Position numbers and translations under genes: made by a program
DNA from: Pseudomonadales bacterium
GTDB lineage: Bacteria > Pseudomonadota > Gammaproteobacteria > Pseudomonadales > Azotimanducaceae
NCBI GenBank assembly: GCA_012103505.1
Contig: WLWP01000001.1
Coordinates: forward strand, 1,488,001 to 1,552,000
Direction: 5' to 3'
Length of the DNA: 64,000 nt
Shown: positions 34,320-45,593 of the stretch, one piece after another
How the letters are laid out: each line of letters begins with the position of its first letter
How positions within the stretch are numbered: the first letter of the stretch is position 1
The notes under the pieces: model-generated
Seen by the model: only the letters and a program-made list of their open reading frames with translations
The model's database searches: none
What the model was told of the DNA's origin: nothing

Positions 34320-34844
34320 ATGGGCTTCATCACTGCCATTCTGAAATTCATTATCGGTCTCATCGTCCTTTTGGCCGTTACCGTCGGCATCACGATGTTC
34401 GCCGCCAGTTTTGCCGATGGTCCATGGGCCATCATCTCCGGAGGATCTTTTTCCACTGGTGAAGTCGTGAACGAAGAGCCGGATTGGACCTTCGTCAAAG
34501 ATCGTCAAGAAGTCGAATTCGAGTTGGTGGCAACGGGGCGCAGTCGTACGACTTGGATTATGGTTGCTGATGGCCGGGTCTTCATTCCAAGCGGCTACAT
34601 GAATTCAACCGTCGGTAAGATTTGGAAGCAATGGCCAATCGATGCCGAGTCGGACGGCCGAGCTATTCTGCGCGTCGACGGCAAGCTCTATCACCGCAAT
34701 CTCGTTAGAATTCAAGAAGACCCAGCGCTGCCGGAGGTTTTGAGCGAGGTGGCACGGAAGTACCTCGGTCAAATAGATATCCCAGATCCTCTTGCCGAAG
34801 TCCGCTCCGGCAATCTTTGGGTATTCGAGATGGTCCGGCCATGA
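34320..34844 (+). CDS. membrane-anchored protein of unknown function
   Basis: The 174-residue protein has one N-terminal membrane helix (MGFITAILKFIIGLIVLLAVTVGITMF) and a mainly beta-stranded rest with RTTWIMVADGRVFIPSGYMN and ILRVDGKLYHRNLVRI. This pattern recalls small split-barrel oxidoreductase-like proteins, but I cannot assign it. The ATG at 34320 has AGGA upstream and puts the helix at the N-terminus. It overlaps the next CoA-transferase start by 4 nt, so the two are coupled. Confidence 0.75.
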   Translation: MGFITAILKFIIGLIVLLAVTVGITMFAASFADGPWAIISGGSFSTGEVVNEEPDWTFVKDRQEVEFELVATGRSRTTWIMVADGRVFIPSGYMNSTVGKIWKQWPIDAESDGRAILRVDGKLYHRNLVRIQEDPALPEVLSEVARKYLGQIDIPDPLAEVRSGNLWVFEMVRP

Positions 34845-36064
34845 ATCAAGAATTGGCAGACCAGCAACAAACAGATCAACGCCAAGCCCTAACAGGCCTT
34901 CGGATTATTGATTTCACTCAGGTTTTAGCTGGACCATTCGCAACCCAACAACTGGCACAGCTCGGCGCTGATGTCATAAAAGTAGAACAACCTGGTATAG
35001 GCGACGTTACCCGGGGCTTGATGTCCGCCTCTTCGAACGGCATGGCGCCCTCCTATCTCACATGCAACCTCGGCAAACGCGCTATCACACTTGATTTAAA
35101 ACATGCACAAGCCAAAGAGGTCATCCACAAATTGGTCCAAACGGCTGATGCAGTTGTCGAGAACTTTAAGCCGGGCACCATCGAGCGCCTCGGTTTTGGC
35201 TATGAAGCGTTACGCCAAATCAAACCCGATTTGATCTACGCATCGATCTCCGGCTACGGTCAATCTGGACCAAAATCCAAACTAGCGGCGTTTGACGGCG
35301 CTATCCAAGCTTCGTCAGGCATGATGAGTATCAGTGGGCACCCGGAGTCAGGGCCAGTACGTGCAGGTTATTTCGCCGTCGATATGAGCACAGCGTTAAA
35401 CGCCGCGTTCGCAATCACCGCAGCACTCTTCCGGAGGCATCTCACTGGCGAAGGCCAACGCATAGACGTCTCTATGATGGATAGCGCGTTCATGATGCAG
35501 GCCGCTCAAATCACTGGATACTTCACAACAGGAGACCTCCCTGATCTAACTGGCAACCGCTCGCCCACCAAGCAACCGACCGCGAATGTGTTTGAGTCCT
35601 CAGATGGCTATGTGCAAGTCATCGCGTTGAAGGAAACGCAAATTCAGTCGCTGTTGCAAACTGTTGGACATCCAGAGTTCTATGAGGGCCGGGAAGACCC
35701 AACGGATCGACTTCGTCAAACAGAAGAATTCAATGAATTGCTCGTACCGATTTTTAAATCGGCGACAACCGCTCACTGGCTCGAAAAACTCGCTGAAGCA
35801 GGCGTACCTGCTTCAGCGATACAGAATCTCGCTGAGGCCGCTGAGGATGAACAAAATGCACACCGCCTCAGCATTACGACCATTCCAGACCCTACCGGGT
35901 CGGGCGATACTCGAGCGATTAGTGCTAGCCATATTTCAGCGCCAGCACCGCCCGTCGTGCAACGCCCACCACCTCGTCTAGGTGAGCACACAAACGAAGT
36001 GCTCACTGAACTCGGCTATGACAAGTCGCAGATCGATTCGATGGCCGAATCAGGGCTCATCTAA
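34841..36064 (+). CDS. CaiB/BaiF family III CoA-transferase
   Basis: The 407-residue protein has LTGLRIIDFTQVLAGPFATQ, LGADVIKVEQPG and VVENFKPGTIERLG, all standard for family III. The probable catalytic Asp is in GYFAVDMSTALNAAFAI. It ends with RPPPRLGEHTNEVLTELGY, the usual tail. The ATG at 34841 sits in ATGA at the end of the previous gene. Its gene ends within 4 nt of the converging propeller-amidohydrolase gene. The acid and CoA donor are unknown. Confidence 0.9.
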   Translation: MNQELADQQQTDQRQALTGLRIIDFTQVLAGPFATQQLAQLGADVIKVEQPGIGDVTRGLMSASSNGMAPSYLTCNLGKRAITLDLKHAQAKEVIHKLVQTADAVVENFKPGTIERLGFGYEALRQIKPDLIYASISGYGQSGPKSKLAAFDGAIQASSGMMSISGHPESGPVRAGYFAVDMSTALNAAFAITAALFRRHLTGEGQRIDVSMMDSAFMMQAAQITGYFTTGDLPDLTGNRSPTKQPTANVFESSDGYVQVIALKETQIQSLLQTVGHPEFYEGREDPTDRLRQTEEFNELLVPIFKSATTAHWLEKLAEAGVPASAIQNLAEAAEDEQNAHRLSITTIPDPTGSGDTRAISASHISAPAPPVVQRPPPRLGEHTNEVLTELGYDKSQIDSMAESGLI

Positions 36065-39027
36065 TCGGTTAAGAGCGTCTCAAGCGCGAAGCGATGTCCA
36101 TGCTTTATGGTCATCACGACGTTATCCATGTCACGAATCTCGTTGAGCGGATCGCCATCAACAATCACAAGATCGGCGAGTTTACCGACTGAGACACTCC
36201 CAAGCTCATCTGCAACACCTGCAGCCTGGGCGCTCTTCATAGTTGCCTGATGAAGGATCTGAGCGGGTGTTAAGCCGGCCCGTGCGTAAAGCCTGAGCTC
36301 AGCATGTAATCCGGCACCGTACGGCACAAAAGGAGAATCTGTTCCAGTCACCAAAAGCGCATCGCGCTCTGTCAGTGCCCGCAGAATCTTTCCGTTAGCT
36401 TTCGCTGTCGCCGCTGCAGCATTGCCGAAACGGGTCACCATGATTTCATAGCCACGTTTTGCTCGTTCGCCGTAGAAGTGATCGAACTGAGGCGTCTCGA
36501 ACCAGTCAGGTTCTTCTTGAACGATTACGGCAAACCCAGGGAGTACAGCAGTTGCTGTCATCCCCATGCCACCGACAGACAAAAGTTCAACAACATCTTG
36601 ATAGCTATAACCCAGTCGGGAGACTTTTGGCTGATAACCACGGCGGCTTGTGCCACCGATGTGTTCAACGTGGTCCATGCCATGGGCTACAGCTGGATAG
36701 AGTTCGTGCGAGGAAACAGGCATACCGTTCGCATGCGCGAAGTCCACGACCTTCTTTTGTAAATGATCAGGCAGCCGGACATACGTCTTGATGAAATCAA
36801 GATCCAACTTTGCCGCACGGTTGAGCGCCATCGTTAGGTGGTCATCCGAAACGATACCCTCAGCCATTGAATAATAGACACGATTGCCATCTGTCAGATA
36901 ACCCGTGACATGCGTCCGAGGTCCTATGCGTCTACCGCTGTCCCAAGCTTCTTGACGCTCTTTGGCGACATAGGGGTTCGAGCCTGGATCGCGGACGGTC
37001 GTCACGCCATAGGATAACCACACCCGACCCTGCCGTTCGGAGGTATCCCCCATGTGCGCATGCATCTCAAACAGTCCCGGGGTCACGGTATATTGTGACG
37101 CATCAACATCCGCTTGGACATTTGGGTCTGACGCGCCAATGGCCACAATTCGAGAACCTTCTATCCGAATATCTTGATTACTCAGGTAGGTGTTCCCTTC
37201 CCCTGTGTAGAGACGCCCAGCCCGAACCACATAGCGGTCAGATGGTGTTGCCAATTTATAACTCAGCTCAGGAGTCACATCTTTGGTCGAGCCATCAGCC
37301 TCGCTATACAATTTCAACAGGTCCCCGGCAAGGTACACCAAGTGGCTACCATCAGGGCTCCATGAAGGCATGTCTGTCACTTCATTTGTTATCTGGACCG
37401 CCTTTTCAACAGGCGTGAACGCATCTGTTAGACCCAGTTTGTAAAGTACACCACCTTCGACATAGGTCATCTCTTCAGGAGTTTTAAGAACTGCGGAAAC
37501 GATTGATCGATGTTCAGCAGGATGAATCGCAGCGACTTCACTACCCGGTCCGCCTGCAACTTTAGCGACTATCAGCTCATACATACCTTCCCGGTAGCGG
37601 CTCGAATAAGTATTTAGCCTCGTTACCGCGATGTGCTCACCGCTCTCATCCCAAGAAATGGGCTGCTGCGGCATTGGGCTCAAGACAGAAAACTTTTCTC
37701 CGCTCGCTACGTCCACCACGATGATTTGGCCACCGAGTGGGTTGCCTGGCACATCCACGAACATGGCTATCTGACCCCCGTCAGGTGCCCAACTGGGGTT
37801 AGCAATATTCAACGCACCCACGTCTATAGACCGCGTTTCGTTGGTTTCCAGATCCAAGATCTGCAAGCTTAGACCCGCACCGCCCTCTCCAATATAGGCT
37901 AATGCTCGGCCATCCGGTCTAAGCGCAAGCCCACTTTCTGCATACTTGCTATCGGTTAATTGAGTTAACTTGTTAGCAGATGTCTCCAAAGCCCATATGT
38001 CACCCAACGCTGTGAAGTAGACTTGCCCACCCGAGTTGCTCACAACAGGATGCGCTAAACCCAGCGCCTGCCGAGACTGTTCAGGATCGTAGTCACGCAC
38101 CTTTCTTTCATAATTGTGTCGCTCTAGTTGAAGCGCGACAGAAAATGGATTCTCTGTCACGACCTCCGTGGAAAGATCTAACGATCGTATCAAGCCGTCG
38201 GAGGTGTAGAGCAGATTATCATTAGCCTGCCAGCTGGCTCTAAAAGGGAAGACATCTTCACCAGGGCGGGTCAGAGATGCATCTTCGCCAGTCGCAATAT
38301 CGACTAAGCGCATCTCCGCACCGGAGGCGGCCAATAGCTGATAGCTAAGACGGCTGCCATCAGGTGACCACTGCACCCCGGAAATAGTACCCACTTGCGC
38401 GGTTACTTCACGTGCCGGATCCCGCCCGATCATCAATCGGCTTATACCTGCGCTAGCGTCCACATACGCAAGTTCTCCAGACGTCGACAAAGACGGAGAA
38501 TAGGCATTGCCTTCAGTCTCAGTAACTTGTGCGAGCTCACCATTCTTAACTACCCAGACGTCATAAGTGCCCGCTCGATCCGAGCTGAACACAACACCAC
38601 CATCGCCATATTGTGGTTCACGATCGTCATAGCCATCCATCGTGAGTTGGCTTGTTTCCCTAGTTTCGAGATTATGCTCCCATATGTCCCAGTTACCCCC
38701 TCTATAGCCATGGAAGACAACCTTGCTGCCATCTGTGGAAAGCTGTGGCTCGCGCGCGTCAAAATAGGCATCAGTTAGAGCAGTACCAGTGCCCGACCCA
38801 TCGAGACTGAACAAACGGCCTTGTAGGCTAATGACACGCCGATCTCCGGCTGCAGTCACCGCCATGTTTGTGCCCTCGGTAACGACCGCAGTGCGCACAT
38901 CAACGGATACTGCGTTCGTTGTTTCAGAGGAAGGCTCTGCATTGGTCGTCTCTACCGGCGCGCTGCACGCACTCACTAAAGCGAAATTAAAAACAAGAAG
39001 CGTGGTTGCAAATTTTTTCTGACGCAA
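36061..39027 (-). CDS. lipoprotein with TolB-like propeller and C-terminal amidohydrolase domain
   Basis: This large protein (about 988 residues from the TTG at 39027) begins with a lipoprotein signal, MRQKKFATTLLVFNFALVSAC, with lipobox Cys21. Residues about 90-600 hold repeated beta-propeller blades of the TolB/WD40-like type (PSWSPDGSHLVYL, PSWAPDGGQIAMF). Residues about 625-985 form an amidohydrolase with PGLFEMHAHMGD, SSHELYP, GTDSPFVPYG and KLADLVIVDGDPL. An ATG at 39066 gives a longer, less fitting signal and overlaps the upstream gene by 35 nt; GGGGG lies 8 nt before the TTG. It is probably an envelope hydrolase, perhaps a peptidase-like or prolidase-like enzyme; substrate is unknown. 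Confidence 0.85.
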   Translation of the reverse strand: MRQKKFATTLLVFNFALVSACSAPVETTNAEPSSETTNAVSVDVRTAVVTEGTNMAVTAAGDRRVISLQGRLFSLDGSGTGTALTDAYFDAREPQLSTDGSKVVFHGYRGGNWDIWEHNLETRETSQLTMDGYDDREPQYGDGGVVFSSDRAGTYDVWVVKNGELAQVTETEGNAYSPSLSTSGELAYVDASAGISRLMIGRDPAREVTAQVGTISGVQWSPDGSRLSYQLLAASGAEMRLVDIATGEDASLTRPGEDVFPFRASWQANDNLLYTSDGLIRSLDLSTEVVTENPFSVALQLERHNYERKVRDYDPEQSRQALGLAHPVVSNSGGQVYFTALGDIWALETSANKLTQLTDSKYAESGLALRPDGRALAYIGEGGAGLSLQILDLETNETRSIDVGALNIANPSWAPDGGQIAMFVDVPGNPLGGQIIVVDVASGEKFSVLSPMPQQPISWDESGEHIAVTRLNTYSSRYREGMYELIVAKVAGGPGSEVAAIHPAEHRSIVSAVLKTPEEMTYVEGGVLYKLGLTDAFTPVEKAVQITNEVTDMPSWSPDGSHLVYLAGDLLKLYSEADGSTKDVTPELSYKLATPSDRYVVRAGRLYTGEGNTYLSNQDIRIEGSRIVAIGASDPNVQADVDASQYTVTPGLFEMHAHMGDTSERQGRVWLSYGVTTVRDPGSNPYVAKERQEAWDSGRRIGPRTHVTGYLTDGNRVYYSMAEGIVSDDHLTMALNRAAKLDLDFIKTYVRLPDHLQKKVVDFAHANGMPVSSHELYPAVAHGMDHVEHIGGTSRRGYQPKVSRLGYSYQDVVELLSVGGMGMTATAVLPGFAVIVQEEPDWFETPQFDHFYGERAKRGYEIMVTRFGNAAAATAKANGKILRALTERDALLVTGTDSPFVPYGAGLHAELRLYARAGLTPAQILHQATMKSAQAAGVADELGSVSVGKLADLVIVDGDPLNEIRDMDNVVMTIKHGHRFALETLLTD

Positions 39028-39031
39028 ACCC

Positions 39032-40264
39032 CTAACCCCCAGTCTGATCGCTGAGGTCCGGCGCATGGTGAGACGGCATCGCTGTTTGACCCTGAGCTTC
39101 TTCCTGCATGGCTTCTACTGCCTTTTCGTTCTCCATAATCTTGGCCATCACAGCCGCTCCAGCCCGATCGAAAGATTCTCTATTCTCGATGACGTGACGC
39201 TGTGACTCTCGGTACCCATCCAGCATGCCGTTTACCTCTGGAATCACATACCTTGCGACAAGATCCCAGCTGCGCAAAGTGTCTTCGCGATTAGCCCAAT
39301 CGTGTGCAAATCCAATGACTGTGCCGAAGCCGCCGGTCAGCTCACGCATCTCACGAATCGCTTTGATTAGATCATCCGGAGTACCAACGATCGCACCACC
39401 GCCTTCGACGGAAGCCTCTTCCACCGCGGCATCTGGCGAACTATAAGCCTCCGCTCCAGGTCGCATCAGCGTGCCGACTGTATATTCATTGTGCCAACGA
39501 TATAGCCCGTGCTTGGCCTGCTGTTGTGCTTCTTCCTTGGTCTCTGCAATGTGCCAAGACATAACCACACGCCAATCATCCCTTATGACTCGATTGTTGT
39601 TCTTAGCAGCAGAATCTTCCGCAAAGGCCCACTGATTAGGTAGGGCTTGCAGACCTGCGGTAGACATCGAACCGATCGATAAAACCCCAGTGCCATGTTT
39701 GCCTGCGAGTGTCATACCGGAAGGACTGACCATGGAGGCAACTGCAAACGGCATATCGTCTTGCAGAGGTAGGAGCTGTAGGCGTGCATCGTTTAACGTG
39801 AACCACTCAGATTCATAAGAGAACCTGTCTTCGCCATTTAACAAACGTCGAATCACGCCAATGGCTTCGTCTTGGCGATCGCGCAAAATCATAGGATCTA
39901 AACCCAACGTATGTGCATCTGACGGCAAAGCGCCTGGCCCTGATCCGAATATCACACGACCTCGAGTCATGTGATCCAACTGCACAAGTCGCTGCGCTGT
40001 ATTAAACGGATGGTGGTACGGCAACGAGATGACCCCAGTACCTAACATAATTCTGTGAGTACGCTCACCAGCGGCGGCCAAAAATAGCTCTGGACTTGCG
40101 ATAATCTCCCAACCCGTTGAGTGGTGCTCTCCGCACCAAAACTCGTCATAACCCAAACGGTCCAGATGCTCTGCAAGCTCGAGATCTCTCTGCAATTGCA
40201 GCGTCGGATTCTCGCCTATCGGGTGGTGCGGTGCGATAAATCCACCAAATTTCAAACGACCCAT
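39032..40264 (-). CDS. LLM-class flavin-dependent monooxygenase (luciferase-like)
   Basis: The 410-residue protein resembles limonene- and alkanal-monooxygenase-type luciferase homologues: LKFGGFIAPHHPIGENPTL, LGYDEFWCGEHHSTGWE, GTGVISLPYHHPF and GRVIFGSGPGALPSDA. The HH pair after GE is typical of this branch. It would use reduced flavin and oxygen. AGGAG lies 8 nt before ATG 40264 but only 2 nt before an in-frame GTG at 40270. The stop is 4 nt before the start of the lipoprotein gene, so the two are one operon. Confidence 0.88.
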   Translation of the reverse strand: MGRLKFGGFIAPHHPIGENPTLQLQRDLELAEHLDRLGYDEFWCGEHHSTGWEIIASPELFLAAAGERTHRIMLGTGVISLPYHHPFNTAQRLVQLDHMTRGRVIFGSGPGALPSDAHTLGLDPMILRDRQDEAIGVIRRLLNGEDRFSYESEWFTLNDARLQLLPLQDDMPFAVASMVSPSGMTLAGKHGTGVLSIGSMSTAGLQALPNQWAFAEDSAAKNNNRVIRDDWRVVMSWHIAETKEEAQQQAKHGLYRWHNEYTVGTLMRPGAEAYSSPDAAVEEASVEGGGAIVGTPDDLIKAIREMRELTGGFGTVIGFAHDWANREDTLRSWDLVARYVIPEVNGMLDGYRESQRHVIENRESFDRAGAAVMAKIMENEKAVEAMQEEAQGQTAMPSHHAPDLSDQTGG

Positions 40265-40354
40265 ACCCACATCTCCTAGTTGTTATGCGCGAATTTAAAC
40301 ACATCACCGATTTGTTACCATCATTAACCAAACCAAGCTCTATCGGTCGCGCGA

Positions 40355-42331
40355 ATGAACTTCACAGCCTTCGCTGAGTCATATTTGATCCCACACGATC
40401 GTCGCAACGACCGCTTTACCCGGCTATTCGTTTATCTATGTAGTGCCGCGACCATAACCGCTTTCGTCGCGGCGGCCATGACTTGGTTTTATGGCTATCC
40501 AACACTTGGCGGACAGATTGGTCTCGCAGCGCTAACGATACCCGTGGCTTTTCTGCTTTTGCGTATCTCTCCGATGCCGCAATTGGCGGGCCATTACCTG
40601 GCGACAAACATCTTCATTCAAACCCTCCTTTTTGCTGCGGACCCAGCCGTTGGTGTCATCACGTTAATAGCTGTCGCTGCAGCAGCCCCACTCTTGGGAA
40701 AAACAGCTGGTCAGTTCTGGTTGGCGGTCGTCGTAGCACGAGCTATCTGGGTTGCAATTACTTCTGAGGTCGAAATAGCAGCCCTGATCGCAGTCGCGGT
40801 CTTTGTCGTCGTGACTGTGACCGAGAGATCACGTGAGCAGGCGTTGCGTCGGGCACGAACCTCCCAACGTACTTCAACTAGCCAAGTGAACATGTTGCGC
40901 GACCTTGTGAGTAAATATTTCGATGCATTGATTACCCTCGACGGTCCACAGATCGTGTTCACATCCTCCGGCATCACCAAGCTCTTGGGATACACTTCGG
41001 ATCAGCTTACTTCTCGCTCGCTAGATGACTTCTTGCACCCAGATGAACCAAACGCAAATCACATCATCGGCATCGATATGGCAGCGCGTCGACTGGAGCT
41101 TAGGTTGCGCCATGCTGATGGCCGCTGGTTATGGGTAGAGGCCTACATCGCCCCCGACATCGTCAAACAATCAGCCCACAATCGCTATTTAATCCTGCGT
41201 AGCTTCGAGCAAGAAAAGAAAGTTGGGGACCAACTATTCCAAGCACAGCGTCTTGAAAGCATGGGGACTATGGCAGCCGCTGTCGCGCACGACTTTAACA
41301 ACATGTTAACCGTTGTACTTGGTCAAGCAGATGATCTTCCTGACGGGCCAATCAAAACAGAAATAACACGGGTAACAGGTCGGGCGGCAAGCCTGACTGG
41401 CAAACTCCTTACCTTTGGTCACGGCCAAAGAACCTCCGAAGCGATTGTGGATCTAAGCTACCTCATGCGTGAACAGAGCGACCTCCTCCAACACGCACTC
41501 AATCGCAGTTTTATGTTGATCGAGGAGTACCAGAAGGAACCGATGTTAGTTCGCATCTCGGAATCTCAGTTTGAGCAAGTGCTCGTCAATTTGGTCAACA
41601 ATGCTCGGGAATCAATGCCGGATGGCGGCGAGCTAGAAGTGGCACTGCGTGGCGTGGAAATTGAGCACGGTCATTTCGCCAGACTCGAAGTTCGGGACAC
41701 CGGGCAAGGCATGGATGAGGAGACTAAGAACCGTGTCTTCGACCCCTTCTTCTCAACCAAAGAACGCACGCATTCTAGTGGCCTAGGTCTGTCATCTTGT
41801 TACGGCATCATCCATCAGATCGGTGGCCATATTGAAGTCGAAACAGAAAAGAATGTGGGTACCAGTTTCAAAGTCTACTTTCCAATCGCAGAGATGCTCG
41901 ACCACGAACCTCAGTTGGAGGTAATCGATAATCAAGCATCCGTTGTGGTCGTTGATGACGACCCAGCAGTGTTAGGCGTAATACGCAACGCGCTGCTAAA
42001 AGCTGGCCATAGCGTGCGTGCATTCACAGAGCCCGAGGCTGCCATAGAGTTTTTCAATCGCTCGAACACATCAGTACTCGTCACTGATGTCATTATGCCC
42101 GGGACAAGCGGATCAAATCTTGCAGCCAAACTGCGTTCTCAAGCACCAAACTTGCCAATCCTCTTCATCTCCGGCTTCACAAACGCCGAGCTCGATCACT
42201 GGCAAACCGACGAACGCACCTTATTCCTCGCGAAGCCCTTTCGCGGCACCGAAGTTGTACAACGCGTTGAACTACTTTTGGGTACACTCCCACCCAATGC
42301 GGTCCAAGACGAACTTTTTGCACATATTTGA
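40355..42331 (+). CDS. hybrid sensor histidine kinase/response regulator
   Basis: The 658-residue protein starts with five to six membrane helices (residues about 25-155), then a PAS domain (about 185-285). The dimerisation/phosphoacceptor segment has His312 (AAAVAHDFNNML). A HATPase domain follows with N box VNLVNNARE (Asn416), DTGQGM and GLGLS, and a receiver domain from about 528 with phosphoacceptor Asp578 (VTDVIMPG). No separate output regulator is adjacent, so it is an orphan in the window. The signal is unknown; a membrane or respiratory cue is possible. Its gene is divergent from the luciferase-like gene. Confidence 0.94.
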   Translation: MNFTAFAESYLIPHDRRNDRFTRLFVYLCSAATITAFVAAAMTWFYGYPTLGGQIGLAALTIPVAFLLLRISPMPQLAGHYLATNIFIQTLLFAADPAVGVITLIAVAAAAPLLGKTAGQFWLAVVVARAIWVAITSEVEIAALIAVAVFVVVTVTERSREQALRRARTSQRTSTSQVNMLRDLVSKYFDALITLDGPQIVFTSSGITKLLGYTSDQLTSRSLDDFLHPDEPNANHIIGIDMAARRLELRLRHADGRWLWVEAYIAPDIVKQSAHNRYLILRSFEQEKKVGDQLFQAQRLESMGTMAAAVAHDFNNMLTVVLGQADDLPDGPIKTEITRVTGRAASLTGKLLTFGHGQRTSEAIVDLSYLMREQSDLLQHALNRSFMLIEEYQKEPMLVRISESQFEQVLVNLVNNARESMPDGGELEVALRGVEIEHGHFARLEVRDTGQGMDEETKNRVFDPFFSTKERTHSSGLGLSSCYGIIHQIGGHIEVETEKNVGTSFKVYFPIAEMLDHEPQLEVIDNQASVVVVDDDPAVLGVIRNALLKAGHSVRAFTEPEAAIEFFNRSNTSVLVTDVIMPGTSGSNLAAKLRSQAPNLPILFISGFTNAELDHWQTDERTLFLAKPFRGTEVVQRVELLLGTLPPNAVQDELFAHI

Positions 42332-42367
42332 CAGAGGGTTAGTTGCCTCGGTTGCGTATGTCGCTAA

Positions 42368-43396
<1,029 letters not shown>

Positions 43397-43419
43397 ATCA
43401 GAATTAGTGTGTCCTAAGA

Positions 43420-43896
43420 CTAGGCTTTCGGACTATAGCGGAGCATTACGCGAGACCCGTCTGCTAGGCCACGCTTAAATCGCGGCCCCCAGGTTCCCCA
43501 CTCGTTAGTGTACTTCTGCCCAAACTTCGATAACAAGCGAGCGTGCGCCGTTGCATCATCTTCGCGCGTAACATCAGTTGTTAGTGAGGGTAGCGCCTTG
43601 TAACGTCCGTCTGAACTTTGCCATTGCCCCTCATCACCAACCCAAACTTGCGCGGTATTGAGGCCCTGCTCCAACGCCTTTGTACGCCAAGCATCGAATG
43701 CGGTAACAACTAAAAAGTCAGCTTCATCCGCGACAAACCAAACTTCGGCTTGGCATTTGCTGAGCTCGCCATTGGACTTGAACGGTGACAAATAAATCAA
43801 GGGCGACGAGGTGGATGCCTGCGCATTAGTAGAAAAGATAGGCGGAACAATCGCTCCTAAAGCAAGCGTCTGAATGACAGTTCTTCTGGAAAACAT
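43420..43896 (-). CDS. exported protein of unknown function (Tat-like signal)
   Basis: The 158-residue protein begins MFSRRTVIQTLALGA with a twin-Arg-like signal ending at AQA. The mature part, about 130 residues, has alternating beta strands and Trp-rich segments (VTAFDAWRTKAL, VWVGDEGQW, WGTWGPRFKRGL) that recall small split-barrel flavin-binding proteins, though I cannot assign it. AGGGAGAAA precedes the ATG. It lies downstream of the fumarase gene on the same strand with a 26-nt gap. Confidence 0.75.
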   Translation of the reverse strand: MFSRRTVIQTLALGAIVPPIFSTNAQASTSSPLIYLSPFKSNGELSKCQAEVWFVADEADFLVVTAFDAWRTKALEQGLNTAQVWVGDEGQWQSSDGRYKALPSLTTDVTREDDATAHARLLSKFGQKYTNEWGTWGPRFKRGLADGSRVMLRYSPKA

Positions 43897-43922
43897 AGTT
43901 TCTCCCTTTGGCAGTTTTGCCT

Positions 43923-45446
43923 TTAGTTGAGCTCTGTGACCGCTATCTTGTCGGCGATTTTCTGTGACCAGATCTTAGGACCTTCGATATGCACCGATTC
44001 GCCACGGGCGTCAACGCCGACGGTTACCGGCATATCTTTGACTTCAAATTCATAGATCGCTTCCATCCCCAACTCGGGGAAAGCGAGCAGCGTCGACGAG
44101 GTAATGGCTTTTGCAACGAGATAAGCTGCGCCTCCAACGGCAATCATGGAAACCGCCTTATTGTCTTTAATGGCTGCAATAGCCTCAGGCCCTCGCTCTG
44201 CCTTGCCGATCATACCTGCAAGGTTCGCCTTTTCTAGCATTGCTCGCGTGAACTTGTCCATACGGGTTGCAGTTGTCGGACCTGCCGGTCCGACAACCTC
44301 GTCTCGGACTGGATCAACCGGTCCGACGTAGTAAATAAACCGATTCGTAAAATCCACAGGTAGCGGATCACCTCGATCGATTAGGTCGACAATCTTTTTG
44401 TGGGCCGCATCCCGACCCGTGAGCATTTTCCCGGAGAGCAATAGCGTGTCACCTGCTCCCCAAGTTTCGATTTCAGCTTGGGTTATGGTATCCAGATTAA
44501 CCCGCTTCACTTCATCACCCAGCTCGAACTCGATGTCTGGCCATTCCGACATGTCAGGGGGTACGAACTCGGCTGGCCCACTACCGTCAAGTGCAAAATG
44601 TACGTGGCGGGTTGCTGAACAGTTAGGGATGACTGCCACTGGTTTATTAGCAGCATGGGTTGGGTAATCTTTGACTTTCACATCCAGCACGGTCGTTAAG
44701 CCGCCCAGCCCTTGGGCGCCAATTCCGAGCGCATTAACTTTGTCGAACAACTCCAGCCGCATCTCTTCGAGATGATCATTGGCGCCACGCTCTTTCAAGT
44801 CATGCATATCGACGGGATCCATCATGCTTTCTTTCGCGAGGAGCATCGCCTTTTCAGGCGTACCACCAATACCGACACCAAGGATTCCGGGCGGACACCA
44901 GCCAGCGCCCATTGAGGGAACAACCGATAAGACCCAATCCACGACGGAGTCAGATGGATTTAACATCGCAAACTTCGCCTTGGCCTCGCTGCCACCCCCT
45001 TTGGCAGCAACTTCTATTTCAACTTTGTCGCCGGACACTATGCGCGTGTGGATCACGGCAGGTGTGTTGTCCTTGGTGTTGCTCCGCGCACCGTCTGGAT
45101 CATTGAGCACTGACCCACGTAGGATATTGTCTGGGTTGGTGTAGCCTTGTCGGACCCCTTCATTGATCATATCTTCGAGCGAGAGATCCGCATCCCACTG
45201 CACATCCATACCGACGGTGACAAAAACGATAACGATCCCTGTGTCCTGGCAGATCGGTCGTTTACCCAGGGCGCACATACGTGAGTTGACCAAAACTTGT
45301 GTGAGCGCGGCTTTGGCGGCTGGCGATTCTTCTGCTTCCCAGGCACCCCGCATTGCTCGTATGAAATCGACGGGGTGATAGTAAGAGATAAACTGAAGCG
45401 CGTCGGCCACACTACGGATGACATCATCTTGCTTGATGACAGACAT
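43923..45446 (-). CDS. class I fumarate hydratase (4Fe-4S)
   Basis: The 507-residue protein has the fused alpha and beta parts of class I fumarases. Cys66 (RPICQDTG), Cys184 (GWCPPGILG) and Cys276 (IPNCSATRH) are the likely cluster ligands. The beta part includes GKMLTGRDAAHK, VGPAGPTTATRMD and FPELGMEAIYEF. It interconverts fumarate and malate in the TCA cycle; this oxygen-sensitive type is common in proteobacteria. Gene naming (fumA or fumB) is not decided by sequence alone. A tartrate dehydratase is an unlikely alternative. Confidence 0.94.
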   Translation of the reverse strand: MSVIKQDDVIRSVADALQFISYYHPVDFIRAMRGAWEAEESPAAKAALTQVLVNSRMCALGKRPICQDTGIVIVFVTVGMDVQWDADLSLEDMINEGVRQGYTNPDNILRGSVLNDPDGARSNTKDNTPAVIHTRIVSGDKVEIEVAAKGGGSEAKAKFAMLNPSDSVVDWVLSVVPSMGAGWCPPGILGVGIGGTPEKAMLLAKESMMDPVDMHDLKERGANDHLEEMRLELFDKVNALGIGAQGLGGLTTVLDVKVKDYPTHAANKPVAVIPNCSATRHVHFALDGSGPAEFVPPDMSEWPDIEFELGDEVKRVNLDTITQAEIETWGAGDTLLLSGKMLTGRDAAHKKIVDLIDRGDPLPVDFTNRFIYYVGPVDPVRDEVVGPAGPTTATRMDKFTRAMLEKANLAGMIGKAERGPEAIAAIKDNKAVSMIAVGGAAYLVAKAITSSTLLAFPELGMEAIYEFEVKDMPVTVGVDARGESVHIEGPKIWSQKIADKIAVTELN

Positions 45447-45593
45447 AGATTGTTCCCAAAATACGTTGCAAACTCAGTGTGCAGTTTACTCTAATGTCTA
45501 CTGATAGGGAGACTGCTCTGACTATATAGGCCATCTTCAGCGCATGCGTAACGTAAAAACTGCTTTTTAGCGTTCACAAGGAGACTCACCGGT

